Assembly: GCF_011766325.1 (NCBI RefSeq)
Contig: NZ_BLLG01000003.1
Coordinates: 372,001 to 436,000 of the forward strand
Length of the DNA: 64,000 bases
Direction of reading: 5' to 3'
Source of the DNA: Streptomyces pacificus
GTDB taxonomy: Bacteria > Actinomycetota > Actinomycetes > Streptomycetales > Streptomycetaceae
Numbering within the stretch: position 1 is the first letter of the stretch; each line of letters starts with the position of its first letter. Positions 8,868-17,439 of this stretch are shown here, in pieces. The notes below the pieces were generated by a model that worked only from the letters and a program-made list of their open reading frames with translations, ran no database searches and had not been told where the DNA came from. Both the position numbers and the translations under genes were made by a program.

Positions 8868-9806
8868 GTGCGAGATCCGCAGAGTCTGTACGAGTGGGAG
8901 TCCAAGGGCCTGGCGGTCGTCGACGTGGCGCTGGCACAGGAGTCGGCCGGACTGGTGATGCTGTACCACTTCGACGGGTACATCGACGCGGGTGAGACGG
9001 GTGAGCAACTCGTCACCGCCCTGCTCGGATCCCTGCCCCACCAGGTGGTCGCCCGCTTCGACCACGACCGGCTCGTCGACTACCGGGCCCGCCGCCCGCT
9101 GCTCACCTTCCGCCGGGACCGCTGGACCGGTTTCGAGACCCCGTCCCTGGAGGTCCGGCTGGTCCAGGACGCCACCGGCGCCCCGTTCCTGCTGCTGTCC
9201 GGTCCCGAACCGGACATCGAGTGGGAGCTGTTCGCCGCGGCCGTACGGCAGATCGTCGAGCGGCTCGGGGTGCGCCTCTCGGTGAACTTCCACGGCATTC
9301 CCATGGGCGTGCCGCACACCCGCCCCGTCGGCATCACCCCGCACGGCACCCGGACGGATCTGATGCCCGGTCACCGCAGCCCGTTCGACGAGGCCCAGGT
9401 TCCCGGCAGCGCGGAGTCCCTGGTCGAGTACCGGCTGGCGCAGTGGGGCCATGACGTGCTCGGCGTCGCCACCCATGTCCCGCACTACATCGCCCGCTCC
9501 GCGTACCCGGACGCCGCGCTGACCGCCCTCGAGGCGATCACCGCCGCGACGGGCCTGGTGCTGCCCGGCATCGCCCACACCCTGCGCGCCAGGGCCCAGC
9601 GCACCCAGACCGAGATCGAACGCCAGATCGGCGAGGGTGACGAGGAGCTGACGTCCCTGGTGAGAGGTCTCGAGCACCAGTACGACGCCATCGCCGGCGC
9701 CGACAGCCGGGGCAGCCTGGTCGCCGAGCCGGCGGAACTCCCGTCGGCGGACGAGATCGGCAGGCAGTTCGAGCGCTTCCTCGCCGAACGCGAGGGCGAC
9801 TCCTAG
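8868..9806 (+). CDS. PAC2 family protein (proteasome assembly chaperone-like)
   Basis: 312 residues from GTG 8868 (GAGAAGGGG at 8851-8859). The sequence has the PAC2 pattern: [20 protein letters not shown] near the N-terminus, [28 protein letters not shown], and [22 protein letters not shown]2 proteins resemble eukaryotic 20S proteasome assembly chaperones and are frequent in actinobacteria, which have proteasomes; the bacterial role is not established. The C-terminal ~60 residues are charged and probably helical ([20 protein letters not shown]). Confidence 0.88.
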   Translation: MRDPQSLYEWESKGLAVVDVALAQESAGLVMLYHFDGYIDAGETGEQLVTALLGSLPHQVVARFDHDRLVDYRARRPLLTFRRDRWTGFETPSLEVRLVQDATGAPFLLLSGPEPDIEWELFAAAVRQIVERLGVRLSVNFHGIPMGVPHTRPVGITPHGTRTDLMPGHRSPFDEAQVPGSAESLVEYRLAQWGHDVLGVATHVPHYIARSAYPDAALTALEAITAATGLVLPGIAHTLRARAQRTQTEIERQIGEGDEELTSLVRGLEHQYDAIAGADSRGSLVAEPAELPSADEIGRQFERFLAEREGDS

Positions 9807-9855
9807 GCGGGGCCCGGCGGAGAGCGGTCCCCCTCGCAGGCCTATGCTTCCGCCC

Positions 9856-10455
9856 ATGCTGAAGGTGGGCCTGACCGGTGGTATCGGCGCCGGCAAGAGC
9901 GAAGTGTCACGGCTTCTGGCGTCGTACGGAGCGGTGCTGATCGACGCGGACGAGATCGCCCGAGAGGTCGTCGAGCCCGGCACACCGGGCCTGGCAGCCG
10001 TCGTCGAGGCGTTCGGCCCCGAAGTCCTCACCCCGGAGGGCACTCTGGACCGGCCCCGGCTCGGTGCCATCGTGTTCTCCGACGCCGAACGGCTGGCCCG
10101 GCTCAACGCCATCGTGCACCCGCTGGTCGGGGCGCGGTCGGCCGAGCTGGAGGCCGCGGCCGACCCGGACGCGGTGGTCGTCCACGACGTACCGCTGCTC
10201 GCGGAGAACGGCCTCGCCCCCCTGTACGACCTGGTCGTCGTCGTGGACGCGGCCCCCGGGACCCGGCTGGACCGGCTCGTGCGGCTGCGCGGCATGACCG
10301 AGTCGGAGGCGCGCGCCCGGATGGCCGCACAGGCGGAACCCGAGCAGCGCAGGGCCGTGGCCGATCTGATCGTCGACAACGACGGGCCGCTGGAGGCGCT
10401 GGAGCCCCGGGTCCGCGAGATCTGGGCGGAGTTGAGGCAGCGCGCGCGAGGCTGA
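9856..10455 (+). CDS. coaE: Dephospho-CoA kinase
   Basis: 199 residues. It phosphorylates the 3'-OH of dephospho-CoA with ATP, the last step of CoA synthesis, in the cytoplasm. Seen: P-loop [11 protein letters not shown] at the N-terminus, [29 protein letters not shown] and an [18 protein letters not shown] lid. I chose ATG 9856 rather than 9844 because homologues begin MLKVGLTGG, and because a TATGCT -10 box (9843-9848) overlaps the earlier ATG and ends 7 bases before 9856. The transcript would then start at the start codon (leaderless). The last codons and stop lie in the first copy of a 60-bp repeat. Confidence 0.95.
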   Translation: MLKVGLTGGIGAGKSEVSRLLASYGAVLIDADEIAREVVEPGTPGLAAVVEAFGPEVLTPEGTLDRPRLGAIVFSDAERLARLNAIVHPLVGARSAELEAAADPDAVVVHDVPLLAENGLAPLYDLVVVVDAAPGTRLDRLVRLRGMTESEARARMAAQAEPEQRRAVADLIVDNDGPLEALEPRVREIWAELRQRARG

Positions 10456-10659
10456 GGGCGCCGCAGGCCGTCCCCGCGAGCCGTGTGGTGCCGCGGGACG
10501 GCCCCGCGAGGCTAGCGGCGCCGCAGGCCGTCCCCGCGAGCCGTGTGGTGCCGCGGGACGGCCCCGCGAGGCTAGCGGCGCCGCAGGCCGTCCCCGCGAG
10601 CCGTGTGGTGCCGCAGGGCGTCCCCGCGAGGCTAGCGGTGCCGCCGGCCGTCCCCGCGG
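10446..10659. repeat. 60-bp tandem repeat array with hairpin units
   Basis: Exact 60-bp period, about 3.5 copies, from the last codons of coaE to the 3' end of the convergent small gene. Each full unit contains an inverted repeat (arm GCCGTCCCCGCG, then about 13 bases, then CGCGGGACGGC, one bulged base). The first copy carries GGCTGA, which is the coaE stop; later copies read GGCTAG. The last copy supplies the stop of the minus-strand gene (10632-10634). Confidence 0.92.
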
Positions 10660-10907
10660 TCCGGCTCGTGGGGCGGGACTCCGCGACCGGGCCGGTCGTG
10701 CGGTGCCTCGTAGAGCCGGTGCACCACGACCAGCAGATGGGCCATGACGGCCACGCTCAGTACCGCGCAGGCGATCGCCCACCCGGGACGTTCGGCGAGC
10801 GCGAAGACCGCCGTCCCCGAGACCGCCCACAGCAGTCCCCAGACACTCAGCCAGAACCGCATCCGCAGCGGGGTGCGCGCCGTGGCCGGTTCGTTACCCG
10901 TACGCAT
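10632..10907 (-). CDS. Small membrane protein, DUF6343-like
   Basis: 91 residues from ATG 10907, preceded by AAGGGGA at a normal distance (an upstream ATG at 10934 lacks this). Two hydrophobic helices (RFWLSVWGLLWAVSGTAVFAL and WAIACAVLSVAVMAHLLVVV) are followed by a polar tail (HDRPGRGVPPHEPD). The pattern MRTGNEPxTARTPLRMR fits a small Streptomyces family I recall as DUF6343 (unverified). Its 3' end, with the stop codon, is inside the repeat array, so the C-terminus may have been changed by it. Confidence 0.7.
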   Translation of the reverse strand: MRTGNEPATARTPLRMRFWLSVWGLLWAVSGTAVFALAERPGWAIACAVLSVAVMAHLLVVVHRLYEAPHDRPGRGVPPHEPDRGDGRRHR

Positions 10908-11023
10908 GGGCCTCGTCCCCTTCCCTTCCAGCATCCACCCGGATCGCGGGGACCGGTAGCGCGGGCGGGGCCGGTCGCGGGGTGACCCTGGGGAAGGCCC
11001 GGGGAGCCGGGGCCGGCACGAAA

Positions 11024-11055
11024 CGCCCCGGAAGGGCGGCGGCCCGGCCGGGGCG
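11024..11055 (-). terminator. Possible terminator after the minus-strand lipoprotein gene
   Basis: Arms 11024-11031 (CGCCCCGG) and 11048-11055 (CCGGGGCG) are perfect complements with a 16-base GC-rich loop, about 50 bases past the lipoprotein stop. Confidence 0.4.
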
Positions 11056-11102
11056 GGGGGTGTCCCGGCGGGGGCCGGGTGCCGCAGAAGCCGGGCGGCC
11101 TC

Positions 11103-11438
11103 TCAGTGGACCCAGCGGTAGCTGAGCCAGGGCTGGGTGCCGGGAGCGATGTTGTCGAACAGCGTCGTCGCGATGTAGGTCGTGTCGTCGCCGGTGCAGT
11201 CCGATGTCCGGTAGGCGATGAGGTCGATCAGTGTCGCGTTCTCGATGCGCACGGCACCGTCCGGCAGCAGCCGGTGGCAACCGGTCACCACGGGGTTGGA
11301 CACCGTGACGGAGCGGAGGGAGCCGGCCTCGTAGTTCACTGTGCCCACGGCGGTCCGGCCCAGGCCGGAACAGCCGCCGAGAGCGGCGGTCAGAAGCACT
11401 GCCCCGGCGGCGATGGCGAGGCGGCGGTGATCGGCCAT
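11103..11438 (-). CDS. Small lipoprotein of unknown function
   Basis: 111 residues from ATG 11438. MADHRRLAIAAG starts a lipoprotein signal peptide ending LTAALGGC, a good lipobox with Cys about residue 22. The mature part has two Cys (GCHRLLPDG and SDCTGDD) that may form a disulfide and ends PWLSYRWVH. I do not recognise a named family. An upstream in-frame start (11510) would place 24 charged residues before the signal and is rejected. It is divergent from the slipin gene. Confidence 0.72.
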   Translation of the reverse strand: MADHRRLAIAAGAVLLTAALGGCSGLGRTAVGTVNYEAGSLRSVTVSNPVVTGCHRLLPDGAVRIENATLIDLIAYRTSDCTGDDTTYIATTLFDNIAPGTQPWLSYRWVH

Positions 11439-11634
11439 GACTGGTCCCCGTCTGTGTCTGCGGTGCGGACTCCTGATCAGACCCTGCCGGACCACCTCGG
11501 GGGTGCGCACGCCGGGTGCGCCCGCTCAGGGGACGGCCCGCTCCCGTACGGCGCTCGACCGCCGCACCGGAGGGGAATACCGTTGAATCACCGACCGAGC
11601 CTCCCGGACGCGCGGGACAGCAGGGGGTGTCGTG

Positions 11635-12582
11635 ATGGATGTGGATTTCGTGGCGCTCGGTGTCGCGGCGGGTGCCGCGTGCCTGGCCTATGTCATGGCC
11701 GCTGCCAAGGTCGTCAAGCAGTACGAGCGGGGTGTGGTCTTCCGCCTCGGCCGACTGCGTGACCGGGTCCGCCAGCCCGGATTCACCATGATCGTTCCGG
11801 TTGTGGACCGGCTGCACAAGGTCAACCTCCAGATCGTGACGATGCCCGTGCCGGCACAGGAGGGAATCACCAGGGACAACGTCACGGTCAGGGTGGACGC
11901 CGTCGTCTATTTCAAGGTGGTCGACGCGGCCGACGCCATCGTGAGGGTCGAGGACTACCGCTTCGCCGTCTCCCAGATGGCCCAGACATCGCTGCGCTCG
12001 ATCATCGGCAAGAGCGAGCTTGACGACCTTCTGTCCAACCGGGAGAAGCTCAACCAGGGCCTGGAACTCATGATCGACAGTCCGGCGCTCGGCTGGGGGG
12101 TGAGCGTCGACCGGGTCGAGATCAAGGACGTGTCGCTGCCGGAGACGATGAAGCGTTCCATGGCGCGCCAGGCGGAGGCCGACCGGGAGCGCCGGGCACG
12201 CGTGATCAACGCGGACGCGGAACTCCAGGCGTCGAAGAAGCTGGCCGAGGCGGCGCACCAGATGTCGGAGACGCCGGCGGCCCTGCAACTGCGCCTGCTG
12301 CAGACCGTCATGGCGGTCGCCGCTGAGAAGAACTCCACCCTGGTCCTGCCGATCCCGGTGGAGCTCCTGCGCTTCCTCGAACGCGGTTCGGGCCCCGTCC
12401 CGGAGGAGGAGCCCCGCCACGAGCCACCCGCGGTGAAGCCGCCGCTGAACACGCCGGTGACCAACGCAACGGCTCTGCCCGCCATGCCGGACCTCCCGAT
12501 GCCGGTGGTACCGGAAGGCCCCGCGGCCCTGAGCGATCCGGCGCACGGCGGCCATGAGGCGCGGGACGACGAGAGGACGTGA
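11635..12582 (+). CDS. Slipin / SPFH-domain (stomatin-like) membrane protein
   Basis: 315 residues. A single N-terminal membrane helix (about 5-25) is followed by an SPFH/Band 7 domain (KQYERGVVFRLGRLRDRVRQPGFTMIVPVVDRL; TRDNVTVRVDAVVYFKV), a coiled-coil region with RQAEADRERRARVINADAELQASKKL, and a Pro-rich C-terminus. Stomatin-like proteins oligomerise at the membrane and organise lipid domains or proteases; the partner NfeD-type protein is not adjacent. AGGGGG at 11622-11627 serves ATG 11635; GTG at 11632 is an alternative. Confidence 0.9.
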   Translation: MDVDFVALGVAAGAACLAYVMAAAKVVKQYERGVVFRLGRLRDRVRQPGFTMIVPVVDRLHKVNLQIVTMPVPAQEGITRDNVTVRVDAVVYFKVVDAADAIVRVEDYRFAVSQMAQTSLRSIIGKSELDDLLSNREKLNQGLELMIDSPALGWGVSVDRVEIKDVSLPETMKRSMARQAEADRERRARVINADAELQASKKLAEAAHQMSETPAALQLRLLQTVMAVAAEKNSTLVLPIPVELLRFLERGSGPVPEEEPRHEPPAVKPPLNTPVTNATALPAMPDLPMPVVPEGPAALSDPAHGGHEARDDERT

Positions 12583-12756
12583 GAATCCGGCGGCCGGCAG
12601 CGGGCCCTCGCTGCCCGGCCGGGACGCGGGCCTGAGCCGCGGCGACCGGAACCGGCTGCGCATGTCGATGTCAGACCCTCCCCGTATGGTCGTTCCTCCA
12701 CGGCGTCCACGGCACGCCGCTCGTACGACCGAGGCGAAGGGAGGCGGCGACCCGGC

Positions 12757-15600
12757 ATGCTGCACACTTGCGCCGCCGTGTTCCTCCCGGCCGAACTGCC
12801 CCGCGCCGGCAGAGTCGCCTTCTGGAGCCCCGACGGGCTGCCCCTGCCCACCGGCGCGGCGCCGGGGGAGGCGGCCCCCGGCGCCCGTGCCCGGATCACC
12901 GTCGTCCGCGGGCACGGCGCCGGGGTCCGCTGCCGTACCGTCCCCGCGCTGGTGATGCCCGTCGCCGCAGCCGTGCCGCTGCTCGCCACCGCCCGGCCCG
13001 GCACGGCCATCCAGCCCGCGGCCGCCCATCCCGCCGCGGCGTGCTGGGGCGCCGCAGCCCTGCACGCCCTCCAGCTCGTCGCACGCGGCAGGCTGCTGCC
13101 CGGTCTGACGCCGTCCGGCCACGACGCCTGGCGGGCCGGACCGCTGGACGCCGACGACATCGCCCGGCTCCGCGCCATCGCCGCCGCCATGCCCTACGAG
13201 GCGCATGCCACACCGCTCCCCGGTTCGCGGCCGCTGCGGCTGCCCGAGCCCGAGGCGCTGATCAGGGCCTTCCTCGACGCCGTCGCTGACAGCCTGCCGC
13301 GCACCCCCGCGGCCCGCTACGCCGCCGGCGGGCCGTTCGCCGCGACGGCGCCGCAGCATCTGCCCGGGGCCCGCGCATGGGCGGCGGAGGCCGCGGCCGG
13401 TATGGACGCCGGCGTGCGGATCTCCCTGCGGCTCGACCTGTCCGCCCGTGACCTGTTCGACGCGTCCCGGGAGGGCGGTGGCGACGGGCAGGCCGCGGCT
13501 GCCCTGCTCCAGGTGCACAGCCTGGCCGACCCGACGCTCGTGGTCGACGCCGCGGGGCTGTGGGCGGGGGAGGGCGACGTGCACTTCGGCCCCCGTGCCC
13601 GCGTCGACACGCTGCTGGCCCTGCGCCGTGCCGCCCGCGTCTGGCCGCCGCTCGGCCGGCTCCTCGACCGCGAGGTGCCCGACGTCCTGCCGGTCACCGA
13701 GGACGAGCTGTACGAGCTGCTCGGCCCGGCCGCCACCCGCCTGGCCGACGCAGGGATCGCCGTGCACTGGCCCAGGGAGCTCGCCAGGAGTCTGACCGCG
13801 ACGGCGGTCGTCCGGCCGTCCGCGCCCGGTTCGGCCACGGACGGCACGCCCTTCTTCGACGGCGGGCGGCTCCTGCGCTTCGACTGGCGGATCGCGCTGG
13901 ACGGGGACCCGCTCACCGAGCGGGAGATGGACGCGCTCGCCGAGTCCCACCGGCCCGTCGTGCGGCTGCGCGACCAGTGGGTGGTGGTCGATCCGGACCT
14001 CGTGCGCAAGGCCCGCAAGCGGGAACTCGGCCTGCTGGAGCCGGTGGACGCCCTGGCCGTGGCACTCAGCGGCACCGCCGAGGTCGAGGGGGAGACCGTC
14101 GAGGCCGTCCCCGAGGGCGCACTGGCCGCCCTGCGGGACCGGCTCGGCCGCGGCCCCGCCGCCCTCCCCCAGCCCGCGGCACTCGCCGCCACCCTGCGCG
14201 ACTACCAGCTCCGCGGACTCGCCTGGCTGGACCAGATGACCTCACTCGGGCTCGGCGGCTGCCTCGCCGACGACATGGGCCTCGGCAAGACCGTGACGGT
14301 CATCGCACTCCATCTGCACCGGGCCGAGCGGCGGGCCGTCACCGCCCGCACGCTCGTCGTCTGCCCTGCGTCCCTGCTGGGCAACTGGCAGCGCGAGATC
14401 ACGCGCTTCGCACCCGGAGTGCCCGTCCAGCGCTTCCACGGGCCGCAGCGGGGCCTCGGCACCGGTCCCGGGGGATTCGTCCTGACCACCTACGGCACGA
14501 TGCGCACCAGCGCCGGGGAGCTCGCCGCCCGCGAGTGGGGCATGGTCGTCGCCGACGAGGCCCAGCACGTCAAGAACCCCTTCTCCGCCACCGCCAGGGC
14601 CCTGCGCACGATCCCCGCGCCAGCCCGGGTCGCCCTGACCGGCACTCCCGTCGAGAACAACGTCTCGGAGCTGTGGTCCCTCCTGGACTGGACCACCCCG
14701 GGACTGCTCGGCCCGCTGACGTCCTTCCGCTCCCGCCACGCCCGCGCCGCCGAGAACCACGAGCACCTGGGCGATGAGGAGGCGGTGGAGCGCCTCGCCC
14801 GGCTCGTCCGGCCGTTCCTGCTGCGGCGGAGGAAGAGCGACCCCGGCATCCTGCCCGAGCTCCCACCCAAGACCGAGTCCGACCACCCCGTCCCGCTCAC
14901 CCGGGAGCAGGCCTCGCTCTACGAAGCCGTGGTCCGGGAGACGATGGCCCGGATCGAGACCGCCGAGGGCATCGCCCGCCGCGGTCTGATCATGAAGCTG
15001 CTCACCTCGCTCAAACAGATCTGCAACCACCCGGCGCAGTTCCTGAAAGAGGACCGCCCCCGCCTCGCGGCGCGCTCCGGCAAGCTCGCACTGCTGGACG
15101 AACTCCTCGACACGATCCTGGCCGAAGGCGGATCCGTGCTCGTCTTCACCCAGTACGTGGCGATGGCGCGGCTCATCGTGGGCCATCTGTCCTCCCGCGC
15201 GATCCCCTCCCAGCTGCTGCACGGCTCCACCCCCGTGCCGGATCGGGACAGGATGGTGGACCGCTTCCAGTCGGGCGGCATCCCCGTCTTCGTCCTCTCC
15301 CTCAAAGCGGCGGGCACCGGACTCAACCTGACCCGCGCGGGCCACGTCGTCCACTACGACCGCTGGTGGAACCCGGCGGTGGAGGACCAGGCCACCGACC
15401 GCGCCCACCGCATGGGGCAGACCCGGCCCGTCCAGGTCCACCGGCTGATCGCGGAGGGCACGGTCGAGGACCGCATCGCCGAACTGCTGCTGTCGAAGCG
15501 AGCGCTGGCCGACGCGGTCCTCGGCTCCGGCGAGGCCGCCCTGAGCGAACTCACCGACCGGGAACTGGCCGATCTCGTCTCCCTGAGGAGGCCTTCGTGA
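12757..15600 (+). CDS. SNF2-family DNA-dependent ATPase / helicase-like protein
   Basis: 947 residues. The C-terminal half is a complete Swi2/Snf2 motor: motif I DDMGLGKTVT (Lys about 511), Walker B-type DEAQHVKN, LTGTPVENN, and in the second lobe VFTQY, LSLKAAGTGLNLT and QATDRAHRMGQ. The N-terminal ~450 residues are the extension found in bacterial SNF2 proteins and end just before LRDYQLRGLAWLDQM. It should translocate on duplex DNA; likely roles are repair or remodelling of protein-DNA complexes. GGGAGG at 12739 supports ATG 12757. The stop overlaps the start of the SWIM-domain gene (GTGA), so the two are translationally coupled and probably a complex. Confidence 0.93.
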   Translation: MLHTCAAVFLPAELPRAGRVAFWSPDGLPLPTGAAPGEAAPGARARITVVRGHGAGVRCRTVPALVMPVAAAVPLLATARPGTAIQPAAAHPAAACWGAAALHALQLVARGRLLPGLTPSGHDAWRAGPLDADDIARLRAIAAAMPYEAHATPLPGSRPLRLPEPEALIRAFLDAVADSLPRTPAARYAAGGPFAATAPQHLPGARAWAAEAAAGMDAGVRISLRLDLSARDLFDASREGGGDGQAAAALLQVHSLADPTLVVDAAGLWAGEGDVHFGPRARVDTLLALRRAARVWPPLGRLLDREVPDVLPVTEDELYELLGPAATRLADAGIAVHWPRELARSLTATAVVRPSAPGSATDGTPFFDGGRLLRFDWRIALDGDPLTEREMDALAESHRPVVRLRDQWVVVDPDLVRKARKRELGLLEPVDALAVALSGTAEVEGETVEAVPEGALAALRDRLGRGPAALPQPAALAATLRDYQLRGLAWLDQMTSLGLGGCLADDMGLGKTVTVIALHLHRAERRAVTARTLVVCPASLLGNWQREITRFAPGVPVQRFHGPQRGLGTGPGGFVLTTYGTMRTSAGELAAREWGMVVADEAQHVKNPFSATARALRTIPAPARVALTGTPVENNVSELWSLLDWTTPGLLGPLTSFRSRHARAAENHEHLGDEEAVERLARLVRPFLLRRRKSDPGILPELPPKTESDHPVPLTREQASLYEAVVRETMARIETAEGIARRGLIMKLLTSLKQICNHPAQFLKEDRPRLAARSGKLALLDELLDTILAEGGSVLVFTQYVAMARLIVGHLSSRAIPSQLLHGSTPVPDRDRMVDRFQSGGIPVFVLSLKAAGTGLNLTRAGHVVHYDRWWNPAVEDQATDRAHRMGQTRPVQVHRLIAEGTVEDRIAELLLSKRALADAVLGSGEAALSELTDRELADLVSLRRPS

Positions 15601-16952
15601 GCGCCGCCCGGCCCCGCCGCACCGGACCGGCCGGGCCCCGCCGCACCGACGGGATGGGAGGGGAGGCCCCGCGCCGTCCGGACGACCGGCGCCGGACGTT
15701 CCCCGCCCCCGCTCCCCGGCCGGGGGACGGCCGCCTTGCCGCGTCCTGGTGGGGCAACGCCTGGGTGGACGCCCTGGAGGACACCGCCCTCGACCCGGCC
15801 CGTCTCGCCCGCGGCCTGGCCTATGCCGGACGCGGCCGCGTCGACGCGATCACGGTGACGCCGGGCCGCGTCGTCGCGTACGTCCACGGCTCCCGCCCCC
15901 GGCCCTACCGCGCGGAGATCCGGCTGCGCACCCTCGGCGAGGACGACTGGGAGCGGCTGCTGGAGGCCGCGGCCGCCCGTCCGGACCACATCGCGGCCCT
16001 GCTCGACAGGGACGTCCCGCACGCCCTCGCGGCCGTCGCCGACCTGCTGCCCGCGCCCGGGGACCTGATCCCCGACTGCTCGTGCCCCGACGACGGACTC
16101 CCCTGCAAGCACGCGGCCGCGCTCTGCTACCAGACCGCCAGGATCCTCGACGAGGACCCGTTCGTGCTGTTCCTGATGCGCGGCCGCGGCGAACAAGAGG
16201 TGCTGGCCGAACTCACCCGGCGCAACGCCGTCCTCGCGGCAGCCGAAAGCGGCCCGGCCCCGGGTGGGGCACGCACCTCCGCGGAGCGGTCCGGCGGGGG
16301 CGGGAGCGGCGCCGCCCCCGACCTCGCCACGGTCCGCGCACGCGACGCCGTCACCCGGCGGACCCGCTCCCCGCTCCCGCCCCCGCCGCCCCTGCCGCCG
16401 CAGCCCGGGCGGCCTCCGGTGTACCCGCAGGCCGAGGGCGCGCCCGACCCGCTCGCCCTCGATCTCCTCGCCACCGAGGCAGCGGCCCGTGCACACGCCA
16501 TCCTGCACACGGGCAGAGACCCGGTCGGTGGGCTCGGCCTCTGGCAGGACGCCGTCCGGCTCGCCGCCGCCCACCCCGGATCGGGACTGACCGCTTCCAC
16601 CCGGGCGCTCTACACCGCGCTGGCCCGCGCGGGCGGCCGCACCCCCACCGAACTGGCGCGCGCCGTGGCGGCGTGGCGCCAGGGCGGGCCGGCGGGACTG
16701 GCCGCCCTGGAGGAGGAGTGGGATCCGCCCGCGGGCCCGTTCGACCGGGCGCGGCCCGCCCTGGCCGCCGCGGACTTCCCGCTCTTCCGCCCGCGGCGCA
16801 ACCGCCTCTCCACTCCGTCCCTCCAACTCCGCCTGGGCCGTGACGGACTGTGGTACGGATACGAGTCCGACGCCGGCCGGGAGGACTGGTGGCCGCGGGG
16901 CATACCGGACGAAGACCCGGTCGGCGCGCTCATGACCCTTCTGGGCCGCTGA
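15597..16952 (+). CDS. SWIM zinc-finger protein, partner of the SNF2 ATPase
   Basis: 451 residues starting at GTG 15597, which overlaps the SNF2 stop by four bases. The SWIM motif is clear: DCSCPDDGLPCKHAAALCY (CxC...CxH), about residues 158-178. SWIM domains bind zinc and DNA or proteins. N-terminal WWGNAWVDALED and YARAGRGRVDA-like segments are typical of bacterial SWIM proteins next to SNF2 helicases. A low-complexity Pro/Gly linker (about 220-285) separates the C-terminal domain. The coupling argues for stoichiometric production. Confidence 0.9.
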   Translation: MSAARPRRTGPAGPRRTDGMGGEAPRRPDDRRRTFPAPAPRPGDGRLAASWWGNAWVDALEDTALDPARLARGLAYAGRGRVDAITVTPGRVVAYVHGSRPRPYRAEIRLRTLGEDDWERLLEAAAARPDHIAALLDRDVPHALAAVADLLPAPGDLIPDCSCPDDGLPCKHAAALCYQTARILDEDPFVLFLMRGRGEQEVLAELTRRNAVLAAAESGPAPGGARTSAERSGGGGSGAAPDLATVRARDAVTRRTRSPLPPPPPLPPQPGRPPVYPQAEGAPDPLALDLLATEAAARAHAILHTGRDPVGGLGLWQDAVRLAAAHPGSGLTASTRALYTALARAGGRTPTELARAVAAWRQGGPAGLAALEEEWDPPAGPFDRARPALAAADFPLFRPRRNRLSTPSLQLRLGRDGLWYGYESDAGREDWWPRGIPDEDPVGALMTLLGR

Positions 16953-17439
16953 CACCCGCCGCCGGGGGACCCGGTTGTCGGTCCTCCGCCAAGAACGACA
17001 CGGCCATGCCCGGTCCGGGACCAGCAGCGCTCCTTCAGGACCGCGAAGAACACGGCCGGGGACCGGCGGCGTATCCTCCCGAAGCCACGGGCCACGGGCC
17101 ACGGGCCACGAGCGGTGCCCGCAGGACCGCCCGGTGACGCCCGACGCCTACGGACGTTGGCGGAAGGGGAGGCGGAGCGGGGCGTGAACCGGGTGGGGAC
17201 CGGTAAAGCACTCGCCCTGTGGGCGAGGAGCCGCCCAGCCGCCCAGCCACGCACACGTGCGCCGTGTTCGCGCATCGCGCTTCGGGCTCCGGCAGCCGAA
17301 CGCGCGGACGGCGCGCGACAGTTGTCCCTTTCTCCACCCGAAGGGGTGAAACGGCGTCTGGCCATAACCCGTTCGGCTCCGTGCCGTTATCTCCGGTGTG
17401 GGTGACCACCCGGGTCCATCCACCGGGAGGCAGGAAACC
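16953..17439. other. Intergenic region before the chaplin gene
   Basis: 487 bases. Contains a short triplicated GGGCCAC run (about 17088-17110) and, near the chaplin, a sigma-BldN-like promoter (17363-17390). I find no convincing gene in the first 400 bases. Confidence 0.5.
17363..17390 (+). promoter_or_regulatory. Possible sigma-BldN promoter of the chaplin gene
   Basis: CATAAC (17363-17368), a 16-base spacer and CGTTAT (17385-17390), 49 bases before the start codon. From memory, sigma-BldN promoters of chaplin and rodlin genes carry about CGTAAC - 16 bases - CGTTGA. The match is 5/6 and 4/6 with the correct spacing. Confidence 0.5.

Noticed and set aside
9844..9855. ATG 9844 as the coaE start
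   Set aside because: It overlaps the likely -10 box and adds four residues (MLPP) not typical of CoaE N-termini.
10894..13950. A minus-strand open frame of more than 1000 codons across the slipin and SNF2 genes
   Set aside because: Antisense of well-identified genes. Long spurious frames are common in very GC-rich DNA; the translation has no domain and is rich in Arg/Gly/Pro.
16985..17015. TTGTCGGTC at 16976 as a PafBC motif
   Set aside because: The expected -10 at the right spacing (AGAACG) does not fit TANNNT, and no gene starts nearby.
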